DNA of 64,000 nucleotides from contig NZ_JABFFR010000041.1 in the NCBI RefSeq assembly GCF_013423485.1, positions 31,829 to 95,828 of the forward strand. The letters run 5' to 3'. Below, piece after piece: positions 30,410 to 39,665 of the stretch (its first letter is position 1; every line of letters starts with the position of its first letter). The notes beneath the pieces are model-generated. The model had not been told where the DNA came from. It saw only the letters and a list, made by a program, of their open reading frames with translations, and made no database searches. A program made the position numbers and the translations under genes. The DNA is from Azospirillum oleiclasticum (lineage in GTDB: Bacteria > Pseudomonadota > Alphaproteobacteria > Azospirillales > Azospirillaceae).

Positions 30410-32887
30410 GTGCTCGACCTCTCCGCCTTCGACGACGGCTACGACGCGCTGTCGCGGCACCTGCCCTGGGACTGCTTCGTGTGGCCCGGTGTGGTGCTGC
30501 TGGAGGAGGACGGCGCCCTGATGGCGGTGGTCGAGTATAGCGGTCGCGACCAGTCGGTGCAGGACCCGGCCGAGATCCAGCAGACCGCCATGGCCGCCGG
30601 CAACGTGCTGTTCCCCTTCACCGGTGGCTGGACCTTCCACTTCGAAATGCAGCGCCGCTTCGGCCGCGGCTACCCGCGGAGCACCGGCGTACATCCCGTC
30701 TCCGAGCTGATCGACGCCGAGCGCCGCGCCCGGCTCGACTCTCCCGGCCGGCAGCTCCGCACCCGCAGTCTTGTGGCCATCACCTACACGCCGGGCAAAC
30801 CGGCGACCCGCCGTGTGGCCTCCTGGTTCACCCGCAACCCGCCGGAGCGCGCCCGGCCCGACGTCATGCGCGATCATGTCGAGCCGTTCCGCCAGCTGGT
30901 GTTGCAGGTCGCCGGCCTGCTCGGCCGCGCCGTCGGCTGGGCCCGCATGCTGGGTGACGACGAGGTCCAGGCCTTCCTGCACTCCTGCGTCTCGCCGATC
31001 GACCAGCCCCGCGTGCTGGTCCCCGACATCCCCGGCTTCCCGATCAAGGCCAACCTCATCGACGTCGGCTTGGTGCCGGGCTCCTTCCCGGCCTGGAGCA
31101 ACGGTGGGGCTGCATGGCACGTCCGGGTGGTGGGGATCGGCGGCTACCCGCGGGCCACCCATCCCGGTCTGATGAACGCGCTCGACGCGCTGCCATTTCC
31201 CATCCGCTGGTCGGTGCGTTTCGAGGCGATGGACCATGTCCAGGCCCGCGGCGTGTTCGCCGCTCTCTGGCGCAAGCACGACGACACCTCCTACGACTGG
31301 CGCTCGGTGCTGCTGCGCGCCGTCGGCGGCTTCACGGCACTTCGCCACGACCCGGTCGGCGTGATGGAGGCGCTGGAGGCCGAGGCGGCAAGGCTGGAGG
31401 CCGAGCAGGCCGGCACCAGCTCGGGCTGGATGACGCCCACCGCCGTGCTGTGGGGCGACAGCGTCGAGGAGGCCGACGCCCGGTGCTCCGAGCTGGTGAA
31501 GGTGCTGCGCGGGCTGGGCTTCACCGCCATCGAGGAGGGGTGGGGGGCCGAGCGCGCGTGGTACGGCACGCTGCCCGGCCATGTCCGCCCCAACCCGCGC
31601 AAGGTGCCGCTGACCCAGGTCCAGCTCGCCGATTTCCTCATCCTGTCCTCCGTGTGGGGCGGGCCGCGGGTGAACCCGCACCTGCGCTGCGATCCGCTGA
31701 TGCAGCTCGAGGCCGAGGGCGGCACGCCGCTGATGCTCGACCTGCACCAGGGGCCGGATGGAGCCGCCCTGGTGATCGGCCCGCCGCGCACCGGCAAGTC
31801 CACCGTGCTTGCCATGCTCGGCCACCAGTTCCTCGCCCGCGTGCCGCAGGGCCGGGTGGTGTGGATCGACGTCGATGCCACCGAGAGCACCAGCCTGGTC
31901 GCCACCTGGGCCGCCGGCGGCGAGTTCCTCTCCATGGGTGCCGGTGATCTCGCCTATCAGGATCTCGCCCTTCAGCCTCTGGCCGATGTTGACACGCCGG
32001 GCGGATTCGCCTGGGGTCACGGCTTCGTGCTGGACCTGCTGCGCCTGCAAGGGGTGCTGGGACCGGGCGGCTTGTCGGCGGCCGAGGCCGGCGACGCGGT
32101 CGACATCGCCCTGCGCCTGCTGGCCGCGTCGCCGGCTTCCGAGCGCACCCTGTCGCATCTCGCCCATGTCGTGCAGGACAACATGATCCGCACGGCGCTG
32201 GAACCTTACACCCGTGGCGGCCCCTACGGCGACCTGATCGACGCCGCCGAGGACCGGCTGCTGTCCTCCTCCTGGACCACGGTGGACATCGGCGCCCTGA
32301 TCGACCGCCGCGCGGGGGCGGCGCCGGTGATCCGGGCGCTGTTCCGCCGCTTCTACCGGCTGTTCGAGGACGGCCGTCCGACCCTGTTCCTGGTGGACGA
32401 GGCGTTCAAGGCGCTGAAGCACCAGCCGGCCGAGCTCGACGAACTCCGCCGGCGGGGGCCGAAGAAGAACGTCGCCCTGGTGCTCGCCACCCACCAGCTC
32501 GACGACATCGAGGGTTCCAGCATCGCGGCGATGCTGAAGACCATCCAGGTCCTGGTGCTGCTCGCCGACCCGAACGCCGCCAAGCGGCCGATCCTGCGCG
32601 ACTGGGGGCTCAACGCCGCCGAGGCCGGTCTCGTCGCCCGTGCCATGCCGCGGCGCGACGTCTTCTTCAAGACGCCCGAAGGCAGCCGGCTCGGCCAGCT
32701 CAACCTCGATCCCGTCGCCTTGGCGGTCTGCGCCTGCGGCGGGGCCGCACACCGGCGCGCCGCCTTCGAGACCATGGCCGACGCCGGCCGCGACGGCTTC
32801 GCCGCCGCCTGGCTGCGCCGGCACGGACTTGGCACGGCCGCCGGCACCCTTGAGAAGGGACACCCCGATGAAGGAGTCACGCGATGA
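30410..32887 (+). CDS. trbE: TrbE / VirB4-type secretion ATPase
   Basis: GTG 30410, behind AAGGAAGGAAGGG, gives 825 residues. The N-terminal CagE/TrbE domain (about 1-400) is followed by the ATPase domain with Walker A VIGPPRTGKSTVLAMLGHQF at about 454-473 and Walker B TLFLVDEAFKALKHQPAELD near 660. The C-terminal part has LVLATHQLDDIEGSS and FKTPEGSRLGQLNL. VirB4 is the main assembly ATPase of the channel and the best marker for a conjugative system. Length is normal. It ends four bases into trbJ. Confidence 0.93.
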   Translation: MLDLSAFDDGYDALSRHLPWDCFVWPGVVLLEEDGALMAVVEYSGRDQSVQDPAEIQQTAMAAGNVLFPFTGGWTFHFEMQRRFGRGYPRSTGVHPVSELIDAERRARLDSPGRQLRTRSLVAITYTPGKPATRRVASWFTRNPPERARPDVMRDHVEPFRQLVLQVAGLLGRAVGWARMLGDDEVQAFLHSCVSPIDQPRVLVPDIPGFPIKANLIDVGLVPGSFPAWSNGGAAWHVRVVGIGGYPRATHPGLMNALDALPFPIRWSVRFEAMDHVQARGVFAALWRKHDDTSYDWRSVLLRAVGGFTALRHDPVGVMEALEAEAARLEAEQAGTSSGWMTPTAVLWGDSVEEADARCSELVKVLRGLGFTAIEEGWGAERAWYGTLPGHVRPNPRKVPLTQVQLADFLILSSVWGGPRVNPHLRCDPLMQLEAEGGTPLMLDLHQGPDGAALVIGPPRTGKSTVLAMLGHQFLARVPQGRVVWIDVDATESTSLVATWAAGGEFLSMGAGDLAYQDLALQPLADVDTPGGFAWGHGFVLDLLRLQGVLGPGGLSAAEAGDAVDIALRLLAASPASERTLSHLAHVVQDNMIRTALEPYTRGGPYGDLIDAAEDRLLSSSWTTVDIGALIDRRAGAAPVIRALFRRFYRLFEDGRPTLFLVDEAFKALKHQPAELDELRRRGPKKNVALVLATHQLDDIEGSSIAAMLKTIQVLVLLADPNAAKRPILRDWGLNAAEAGLVARAMPRRDVFFKTPEGSRLGQLNLDPVALAVCACGGAAHRRAAFETMADAGRDGFAAAWLRRHGLGTAAGTLEKGHPDEGVTR

Positions 32888-33738
32888 AGGCATTCCGCAC
32901 TCTCCGCACCGTCACCGCGATCGGCATGGCGCTGGCGGTCGTCACCACCACCACGCCGGCCCACGCCTTCCTCGGCGGCGTGTTGAACAGCTTCTTCGGC
33001 GGGGGTGGCGGGGGCGGCTGTTTCGCCGACGAGGGCGACGGGCTCCTCGGCGCCGTCGGCTCCGCCGTGTCGGGGCTCGCCGGCGGTGGGGATCCCGCCG
33101 GCGGCTGTCCGATCGTCGAGAGCCGGCCGCTCGTCGTCGAGGAGATGGTCCACACCCAGGAGCTCGAGCTGATCGCCCAGACCGCGCACATGCTGACCCA
33201 GATCGACAACCTGGTCGCCATGCGCGCCCTGTCCGGCACCGACACGCGCGAAGCCGCCGCCGCCCGGCTGGCCGCGGCCCGCGCTGTCGCGGACCGGACG
33301 GAGCGGGTGCGCTGGAGCCTGGACGGGGTGGAGCGCCAGTTCGCCACCCTCTACCCCGACGCCCTGCCGGATGGGCTCTCGGCCGCGGGGGTGCTGGCCC
33401 ACCGGGCCGAGCAGGCGCGGCTCGCCCGCGACGTCAGCCTGGCCAGCAAGCAGGTCTCCGCCGAGGTGATGACCGCGCTCGCCGGCTACCCGGACCGCAT
33501 CCGCGAACTGGTGGCGGCGGTGAAAGCCTGCCGCGGCCAGACCTGCGCGCTCGACGCTGGCGCCCAGGCCACCCTGCTCAACGCCGAGCTCGCTGGCCAG
33601 TTCCTGGTGCTCCAGGCCGCCCAGGGCCGCGCCGTCGAAGCCCAGCTCGACTACGAGCAGGCCGCCATCGAGCGGGCGCGCCAGAACACCATCATCAGCT
33701 GGCGCGGCCTCGCCACCTACGGCGCGCCGGGGAGCTGA
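32884..33738 (+). CDS. trbJ: TrbJ / VirB5-type minor pilin
   Basis: The 284-residue protein has a signal peptide (MKAFRTLRTVTAIGMALAVV to about AHA at 28), a Gly-rich linker of seven glycines, and then a long helical body with coiled-coil patterns (IAQTAHMLTQIDNLVAMRAL and LAARARAVADRTERVR-like heptads). A conserved Cys pair CRGQTC lies near 219-224. TrbJ is thought to sit at the pilus tip and aid mating-pair contact. Sequence is poorly conserved in the family; its place between trbE and trbL supports the call. Confidence 0.85.
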   Translation: MKAFRTLRTVTAIGMALAVVTTTTPAHAFLGGVLNSFFGGGGGGGCFADEGDGLLGAVGSAVSGLAGGGDPAGGCPIVESRPLVVEEMVHTQELELIAQTAHMLTQIDNLVAMRALSGTDTREAAAARLAAARAVADRTERVRWSLDGVERQFATLYPDALPDGLSAAGVLAHRAEQARLARDVSLASKQVSAEVMTALAGYPDRIRELVAAVKACRGQTCALDAGAQATLLNAELAGQFLVLQAAQGRAVEAQLDYEQAAIERARQNTIISWRGLATYGAPGS

Positions 33739-33740
33739 TC

Positions 33741-33914
33741 ATGACCAACCGTCGGATCCTCCTTGTGTTCGCCCTGCTGTTGGCGATCAGCGTGGCCGGG
33801 GCGGCGATCCTCGTCGGCGTGGCCCTGGTCGGCGACCGGCCGTGGACGCGGGAGCGGCTGCTCCAGCACCCCGACTGGCGCGGCATCGACCAGCACCGCT
33901 TCCCGCGGGAGTGA
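33741..33914 (+). CDS. trbK: Small membrane protein in the TrbK (entry exclusion) position
   Basis: The 57-residue protein has one N-terminal hydrophobic segment (ILLVFALLLAISVAGAAILV) and a charged tail ending RFPRE. It occupies the slot between trbJ and trbL where TrbK is found. TrbK of RP4 is a lipoprotein; here no lipobox cysteine is present. The function, keeping out a second copy of the element, is inferred from position. The ATG is two bases after the trbJ stop. Confidence 0.6.
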   Translation: MTNRRILLVFALLLAISVAGAAILVGVALVGDRPWTRERLLQHPDWRGIDQHRFPRE

Positions 33915-33920
33915 CCGGCG

Positions 33921-35129
33921 ATGGACGTCAGCGCGCTGTCCGTCGCCCTGCAGCAGCTCACCGCCGCCGCGGTGACCGGCCTCGGCCTGCTCGGACCCGA
34001 CGCCGAGGCGGCGCTGCGCATGCTGGCGATGCTGTCCTACACCCTGGCGTTGCTGCTCTGGCTGTTCGAGGGCAAGCCCGCGGTGCACGGGCCCTTCCTG
34101 CGCATGCTGCTGAAGTTCGCCGTCATCGGCGCGCTGCTGGAGTGGTTCCCGGAGGGCTCGACGGCGCTGATGCAGGCCGCCGCCGACCAGGGGCTCAGCC
34201 TCGGCGGCGGGGGCTTCTCGCTCGACGACCCCGGCTACATCGCTCATCTCGGCATCCTGGCGGTGATCCCGCTGATGGAGCGGGTCAAGGAGATGCTGGG
34301 ACCCATCGACTTCTTCCTCAACTTCGTCGAGATCGTCATCTTCCTGCTCGCCGCCCTCATCGTGCTGGTCAGCTTCTGCGTGCTGGCGATCCAGGTCTTC
34401 CTCGCCTTGCTGGAGTACCGGCTGCTGTCGCTGGCCGCCTATCTGGCGATCCCCTTCGCCGTGCTGGGGCCGACCAGCTTCGTGGCCGAGCGCGCCATCG
34501 GCTACATCGCGGCCTCCGCCATGAAGCTGCTGGTGCTCGGCTTCATCATCGCCATCTGCGGCACCACGCTGCGCACCATCACCTTCCCGGGCACTCCGAC
34601 CCTGGCCCAGGCCTTCGGGGTGGCGGCGCTGGCCGCCGCCATCTTCGTGCTGGCGATCAAGGCGCCGCGCGCCGCAGCCGGGCTGGTGAACGGCGGGCCG
34701 GTGATGGACGGCGTCACCGCACTGGCCGCCCTGTGGACCGCCGGCTGGCTCGGCGCCCGCACCGTCGGCGGCGCCGCCAGTGCCACCGCGGCTGCCGCCG
34801 GTGGCGGCGCTGCGGCGCTCGGAGGATTGCGCACCGCGGTGGGCGGGGCGACCTCTTCGGTGGGCGGCGGTGGCGGGCCGTTGTCGGCACCGGTCGCCGG
34901 GCGGCGCTACCCGGCCGGAACCTACGGCGGGTCGAAGCCCGCCCAGCGTCCCAGCGGCTGGGACCAGCCGATGACCGACGCCCAGCGCGCCCAGCTCGAC
35001 CGTCTCGCGGGCGGGCGCTCCTACGATCCCAACCTCAGCCGAGGCCAGGCCAGCCGCCAGATCCAGGAGTGGGGCGGCGAGGACTCCTGGTACCGCGGCG
35101 GCAAGCCCGGCGGCGGAGACCCATCATGA
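33921..35129 (+). CDS. trbL: TrbL / VirB6-type polytopic channel protein
   Basis: The 402-residue protein has five or six hydrophobic segments between about 35 and 280, including FFLNFVEIVIFLLAALIVLV and LLSLAAYLAIPFAVLGPTSF, the TrbL signature region. The Gly/Ala-rich C-terminal part (about 280-400) is soluble. VirB6 lies in the inner membrane and guides DNA through the channel. The last four bases overlap trbF. Confidence 0.88.
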   Translation: MDVSALSVALQQLTAAAVTGLGLLGPDAEAALRMLAMLSYTLALLLWLFEGKPAVHGPFLRMLLKFAVIGALLEWFPEGSTALMQAAADQGLSLGGGGFSLDDPGYIAHLGILAVIPLMERVKEMLGPIDFFLNFVEIVIFLLAALIVLVSFCVLAIQVFLALLEYRLLSLAAYLAIPFAVLGPTSFVAERAIGYIAASAMKLLVLGFIIAICGTTLRTITFPGTPTLAQAFGVAALAAAIFVLAIKAPRAAAGLVNGGPVMDGVTALAALWTAGWLGARTVGGAASATAAAAGGGAAALGGLRTAVGGATSSVGGGGGPLSAPVAGRRYPAGTYGGSKPAQRPSGWDQPMTDAQRAQLDRLAGGRSYDPNLSRGQASRQIQEWGGEDSWYRGGKPGGGDPS

Positions 35130-35887
35130 CCCGCACCGTCAACGCCTACGACCCGCCGCCGGCCGCCGTGCCCGACAGCGCCAGGTACCTCGCGGCCATG
35201 ACCTACCGCGCCAGCCGCGAGGCCAAGGCGCTGCGGCTGAAACGCTGGTATCTCGGCCTCACCGTGCTCAGCCTCGCCTGGGCCGGCGTCATGACCTGGG
35301 ACAACCTCCGCATCGCCGGCAAGCTGGTGGAGATCGCCCGCCACAAGCCGGTCTACCGCGTCGAGCAGGCGCTCGACGGCCACCAGCGCCTGCTGCTCCT
35401 CGACGACACCGTCTCGGTGACCAAGGGCGCGCGGGTCAACGCCGTCCACTGGTTCGTGCGCTGGCAGCGCCAGCTCGGCACCGACCCGGTGGTGCTGGCG
35501 CGCGACCGCGCCGCCGCCCGCGCCCGCCTGATTGCCGGTGCCGAGCACAAATGGGACGCCCTCATCGCCGCCGACCTCGACCCGGCCGAGGGCTGGACCC
35601 GCGACGTCGCCGGCATCCGGGTCCAGGAGCGCGAGGCCGATCCGATGACCGGGGCCGCCGCCTTCACCGTGGTGTGGACCGAGACCGTCTACCGCCACTT
35701 CAAGCCGGAGGGCCGGTCGCTGATGAGCGCCGGCGTGGTGACGGTGGACGGCCAGCCGCGCGACGGTGCGCTCGACGGCGTCTCGATCTCCGGCTTCTCC
35801 CAGCCCGACGGCACGCCGCTGGCGCTCGACGGGCCGAAGCCCCGCGCACCCGTGCAGCCCCCTCCCGCCCCGGAGACCCGGCCATGA
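35126..35887 (+). CDS. trbF: TrbF / VirB8-type bitopic channel protein
   Basis: The 253-residue protein has a cytoplasmic start, a single membrane helix at about 50-70 (LGLTVLSLAWAGVMTWDNLR) and a periplasmic NTF2-like domain. GARVNAVHWFVRWQRQLGTD and AAFTVVWTETVYRHFKPEGR are the TrbF features. VirB8 is the scaffold of the inner-membrane complex. The Pro-rich end overlaps trbG by four bases. Confidence 0.88.
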   Translation: MTRTVNAYDPPPAAVPDSARYLAAMTYRASREAKALRLKRWYLGLTVLSLAWAGVMTWDNLRIAGKLVEIARHKPVYRVEQALDGHQRLLLLDDTVSVTKGARVNAVHWFVRWQRQLGTDPVVLARDRAAARARLIAGAEHKWDALIAADLDPAEGWTRDVAGIRVQEREADPMTGAAAFTVVWTETVYRHFKPEGRSLMSAGVVTVDGQPRDGALDGVSISGFSQPDGTPLALDGPKPRAPVQPPPAPETRP

Positions 35888-36837
35888 CCCGCCCGACGCT
35901 CTGGCTCGCCCTGCCGCTGCTCGCCGCCTGCGCCGCCGACGGGCCGCCGGCCGATCCGGCGGCGGAGGACGCCTCGCCGCGGACCTACACCATGGCCGAT
36001 CTGCGCATCCCGGCGACGGAGGTCGAGCGTCAGCCGCGCGAGAGGCTCCGGCCGCGGCCGTCGCGGGCGCAGACCCGGGCATGGGTCGGCCAGGCCAACG
36101 AGGCGGCGTTGGACCTGCCGACGCTGACCTGCTTCAAGGGCAAGAGCTGCGAGTACTGGTACCAGCCCGACCAGCACTTCCTGGTCTACATGGCCGAGGG
36201 CAACCAGACCCTGGTCTGCCTCAAGCCCGGCGAGGTGGTGCGCGACATCGTGGCGCCCGGCGCCCAGGTGTGGATCCCGCACCAGCCCTACAGCTACGGC
36301 AGGGGGGCGTCCCGCACCGAGTGCATCGCCTTCATGCCGCGGCGCGCCGGGCTCAACCAGCAGATCTCCGTCTTCACCAGCGAGCGCAAGTACGACCTCA
36401 ACGTCGAGACGCACAAACGCGTCCATCACGTCGAGGTGCGCTGGCGCTACCCCGAGGACTGGCTCGCCGCGCTGAATGGGCAGGCGACCGCGTCCGCCGT
36501 CGGCACGCCCCGGAGCGACCGCACCACCGAACTGGCCTACCGCGACCGTCGCTGCGCCTACACGCTCGACGGCGACACCCCGGAGTGGCGGCCGATGCCG
36601 ACCGCGGATGGCCAGCCGCCGGTGTGCGACGACGGCGAGGTGACCATCATCAACTTCACCCCCGGGGTGCTGGGCGCCCACGGCGCGCCGGTGCTGTGGC
36701 GCATCGCCGGGGATGGCACCCGGATGCCGGTGCAGTACGGCCGGATGAACGCCACCTACCGCGTCGCCGGCATCCACGACCACCTGCTGCTCGGCCTCGG
36801 CGCGCAGGAGGTGCACATCCGGAGGACACGGCCATGA
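35884..36837 (+). CDS. trbG: TrbG / VirB9-type outer-membrane core protein with a lipobox
   Basis: The 317-residue protein has a short signal peptide with LPLLAACAADG at about 11-21, a good lipobox that would make Cys16 lipid-modified. The N-terminal domain follows (YMAEGNQTLVCLKPGEVVRD and SVFTSERKYDLNVET), and the C-terminal CTD has TIINFTPGVLGAHGAPVLWR. VirB9 usually is a soluble periplasmic protein tied to the outer membrane by the lipoprotein VirB7. No VirB7/TrbH gene is seen here, so this protein may supply the anchor itself. Confidence 0.87.
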   Translation: MTRPTLWLALPLLAACAADGPPADPAAEDASPRTYTMADLRIPATEVERQPRERLRPRPSRAQTRAWVGQANEAALDLPTLTCFKGKSCEYWYQPDQHFLVYMAEGNQTLVCLKPGEVVRDIVAPGAQVWIPHQPYSYGRGASRTECIAFMPRRAGLNQQISVFTSERKYDLNVETHKRVHHVEVRWRYPEDWLAALNGQATASAVGTPRSDRTTELAYRDRRCAYTLDGDTPEWRPMPTADGQPPVCDDGEVTIINFTPGVLGAHGAPVLWRIAGDGTRMPVQYGRMNATYRVAGIHDHLLLGLGAQEVHIRRTRP

Positions 36838-37814
36838 GCGATCCGTTGCACGCCCCGGCCGACCCGCTGGTGCGCCACCGCGTGATCACCTCCGGCCCGC
36901 ACGTCCTGCGCATCCTGCTGGTGGCAGGCGCCATGATCGCGCTCGGCGTCGTGGCCTACATGCTGGGCCGCGCCCAAGGGACCGGCTCCGCCCCACGCGC
37001 GGCCACACCGGTGGAGCGGCGGGCGCCCAAGCCGCCCTTGCCGAGCTACGCCGACCTGGCGGCCGCACCGCAGCCCCCGCCCGCGCCACGGGTCGGGCCG
37101 ACGCCGACCACCCCACCGCCGGCCCAGCCGCGCGCCTCGGCTCCACCGAAGGAGGACGAGCTGCGCAAGAAGGCGATGGACGCCGGTGTCGGCGGCTGGA
37201 GCCGCAAGGAGCCCGACCCCACCGCGGCCAAGCCGGCCGGCGCGTCGGACGTCACCGGCTTCGGTGCCGACTGCCTGGTGCCGCCGGGCACACCCATCCC
37301 GGCGCAGACCATCAGCCGGACGGTGACCGAGCGCGGCGGCATCCTGACCGCCCAGGTGACGCGGGACGTCTGGGACGCCGGCTTCGCCTGCCTGGCGGTG
37401 CCGGCCGGGTCGATGGTGACCATGGAGGTCGGCAGCGGCGTGACCAAGGGCCAGAAGCGCATCGAGGTGTCGCGGCCGGTGATCGTGCGGCCCTGGCCGC
37501 GCAGCGACATGGTGCAGCCCGCCGCCATCGGCGCCGACGCCACCGGTGCCGCCGGCCTGCCCGGCCGGGTGGAGGTGCCGTGGTTCGAAACCGGCCTGCT
37601 GATCGGCGCCAGCACCGCGGTCGACCTCGCCGCGGCGGCCCTGACCGGCGGCGGCAGCCTGCTTGGCACCATCCTCGGCCGCGGCATCGAGAGCCCGCTC
37701 GACCGCGCCGCCAAGGACATGCTGGAGCGCGCCCCGGTGATCACGCTCGACGCCGGCGAGCCGCTGCTCCTGGTGCTCCGCGGCGCGCTGCGCGCGGCTG
37801 ATTTCCGGTCGTGA
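36834..37814 (+). CDS. trbI: TrbI / VirB10-type energy-sensing channel protein
   Basis: The 326-residue protein has one N-terminal membrane helix (about 23-45, VLRILLVAGAMIALGVVAYM), a Pro-rich spacer (about 60-115), and the VirB10 domain. CLVPPGTPIPAQTISRTVTE, AVPAGSMVTMEVGSG and VEVPWFETGLLIGAS-like segments are seen, and the last 60 residues are AVDLAAAALTGGGSLLGTIL then LDAGEPLLLVL. VirB10 spans both membranes and gates the channel. The gene is the last of the trb operon. Family members are often 400 residues; this one is slightly short in the spacer. Confidence 0.88.
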   Translation: MSDPLHAPADPLVRHRVITSGPHVLRILLVAGAMIALGVVAYMLGRAQGTGSAPRAATPVERRAPKPPLPSYADLAAAPQPPPAPRVGPTPTTPPPAQPRASAPPKEDELRKKAMDAGVGGWSRKEPDPTAAKPAGASDVTGFGADCLVPPGTPIPAQTISRTVTERGGILTAQVTRDVWDAGFACLAVPAGSMVTMEVGSGVTKGQKRIEVSRPVIVRPWPRSDMVQPAAIGADATGAAGLPGRVEVPWFETGLLIGASTAVDLAAAALTGGGSLLGTILGRGIESPLDRAAKDMLERAPVITLDAGEPLLLVLRGALRAADFRS

Positions 37815-38095
37815 GTCCATAGGACCATCAGGACGGCTCGTAGGTTCAACCGGTCCTTCCTCCCGCCGGTTCCAGCCTCTACCAATCCCGCAGGTTCCGC
37901 CGCGATCCTGACATTGCCATCCTTCGCGCCTGGGCCGGGGTTGGCGCGATCGCGGCGCGATCACTGTCTTTGCGTCGTGCGCTGAATGCGGCTGAGCCAC
38001 GTCGCGACGTCGGCTGTCGTATGCTCGCGTCATCATGACACTGCCGATGGCGGCGACTGCTGATTTAGCTAACCGTTTGGTCGTGTTCGATTTCG
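37815..38095. other. No gene recognised, post-operon region
   Basis: This stretch after trbI contains no convincing coding frame. A short minus-strand ORF fragment ending near 37980 (start near 38099) reads TKSNTTKRLAKSAVAAIG and has no recognised relative. No clear terminator was seen after trbI. Confidence 0.4.
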
Positions 38096-38410
38096 TCACG
38101 TCGCGGAGGAATGTGTCGTACCGGGCATCGTAGGGTGGTCGTGCGGAGCTGATGCCGCACTGGATCGCCCTTCGACTCCGTGACCGTGCCGGACCACTCG
38201 GTCGCAGCCGTCCACCACCTTTGCGTCCTTCATGCTCGCCAGGAAGGCGTCGTCCTCCGCTTCGATGAGCGGCTCCAGCAGCCGGCAGGCGCCAGCGCGC
38301 AGGATGGCCCTCAACGGACCGTCGATCTCTGCCGGCTGACGTGGCCGGACAACCTTGCTATCCTCGTCGATCGCGTGTCGCTCTCCTTTAGGTTCAGGCT
38401 GGTTCCTCAC
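38096..38410 (-). pseudogene. IS256/Mutator-type transposase, N-terminal remnant
   Basis: The minus-strand frame reads DGPLRAILRAGACRLLEPLI, EAEDDAFLASMKDAKVVDGC and RVVRHGHGVEGRS. This is the N-terminal region of IS256-family transposases, in which the pattern is typically LRAGARRLL ... EAEVEAFL ... RVVRNGH. Similarity ends near 38140 and no catalytic DDE part or terminal inverted repeat is present. The fragment is about 100 residues of an expected 400. It lies between the trb operon and the integrase, so an IS landed there and decayed. Confidence 0.65.
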
Positions 38411-38496
38411 CTGCCTCGGTACGCCACCTTCCTCAGGCCATCATCACCCAAATTCCCGGGTAGCTCGTGTCGAGTTCATCGAAGATTGGAGCGAGG

Positions 38497-39558
38497 TTAT
38501 GAGGCACGAGATGCAAAAAGCTTATGGAGGGCGTCTGGTCTCAGATGTGTGTATCGCCGCAGCATCTTCCAGTCTTTGTGCCCGGTAACGAGCGCGACCT
38601 GCTCTATTGTGAATCCTGCTTCAAAAAGACGGCTTGTCGCCTCATGGCGAAGGTCGTGAAAGTGGAGATCATGAATCTTCAGATGTTTGCAACCACGGCG
38701 AAATGCCGTTCCAATTGACTTGCTGTTAAAGGGAAAAATTCTATCGTCACTGTTGTTGCGGAAATTTCTCTGCTCTTCAATGATCGACCAGGCGTCATAG
38801 CCACTTGCTGAAAACAGAGGTATCCGCTGATTGTTTCCATTTTTATGCCGTGGATCTTTTCGGTTTCGAATGAGAAGCATTCGGGTGCGAGCTTCAACAT
38901 CCGACCAACGTGCCAAGCATATCTCTTCTTGGCGCATGGCTGTTGCCACGGCGAAGCGGATGATACGGCCGAGCGGAGCAATCTGGCGCTGTTTCTCGTC
39001 AAAATGGGCTATGAGTCTGTCGAGCTCGTCTTGTGTAGGGCGACGATCGCGTTCTTCACCTCTCCCGACAAGGCCAAGCCGTTTGAGGGCAATGCGAGCC
39101 AGATCGACCGGCTCAACCTTTACCGCCAATCCGTGAACAGCCGCAGCGTGCGACAGTATATGCTTGATCATCCCAATGTCGATGCCGAGGGTCACGGGGC
39201 CTGCGCCCTGAGCGGCGCGTTCTCGGCCGAAGCGGATCAACCGCTCCCGATCAAGTGAGGCCATGCTGAGTTTACCCAGCTGTTGTCGGAGGATTTCCAA
39301 TGTTGCAGCTTTGGAGCGCCGGGGCGCCTTGCCGACAGCGCACATATCATCGATATGAAGCTCAATGAGTTCGCCAAATGTTTTCAAGCGTGCTGTGCGT
39401 GAATCACGTGGAGCCTCGCCACGATCGATTTGGCGCTCGGCCTCAACCGCCCATTGGCGCGCATCCTCCCGACGCAAGAATGTTTCGCTCACATAGCGCC
39501 CTTTGCGTCGCACCTGGACCCGCCAAGACCCTGAGGGAAGCTTCGTGAAGCTGGCCAT
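38497..39558 (-). CDS. int: Tyrosine-type site-specific integrase (dusA-associated)
   Basis: The 353-residue protein starts MASFTKLPSGSWRVQVRRKG, an Arm-binding domain, then has a core-binding SAM-like domain (about 60-150) and the catalytic domain (about 170-345). Catalytic residues visible are Arg209 (ATAMRQEEI), His301 and Arg304 (HDLRHEATSRL), His327 (VTGHKDW) and Tyr336 (RRYTHL). It should integrate and excise the ICE. The gene has clearly lower GC and more A/T-ending codons than its neighbours, a sign of separate origin. It starts 115 bp from dusA and reads away from it, the layout of the dusA-specific integrase group. Confidence 0.92.
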   Translation of the reverse strand: MASFTKLPSGSWRVQVRRKGRYVSETFLRREDARQWAVEAERQIDRGEAPRDSRTARLKTFGELIELHIDDMCAVGKAPRRSKAATLEILRQQLGKLSMASLDRERLIRFGRERAAQGAGPVTLGIDIGMIKHILSHAAAVHGLAVKVEPVDLARIALKRLGLVGRGEERDRRPTQDELDRLIAHFDEKQRQIAPLGRIIRFAVATAMRQEEICLARWSDVEARTRMLLIRNRKDPRHKNGNNQRIPLFSASGYDAWSIIEEQRNFRNNSDDRIFPFNSKSIGTAFRRGCKHLKIHDLHFHDLRHEATSRLFEAGFTIEQVALVTGHKDWKMLRRYTHLRPDALHKLFASRAS

Positions 39559-39560
39559 TT

Positions 39561-39636
39561 CGTGTGCGCTCCGTGTGCACTGCGCCGTCGAAACGGGGCG
39601 AAAAACGTCGCATTATGGCGCGCTGTCGTGTGCACT
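39561..39636. repeat. Three CGTGTGCRCT direct repeats in the integrase promoter region
   Basis: CGTGTGCGCT (39561-39570), CGTGTGCACT (39572-39581) and CGTGTGCACT (39627-39636) precede the integrase start, between it and dusA. They could be integrase arm-type sites or an operator for int. The two outer copies are identical in 10 of 10 positions. Confidence 0.5.
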
Positions 39637-39665
39637 CGATGCGACCTAATGAATTGAGCGTACAG

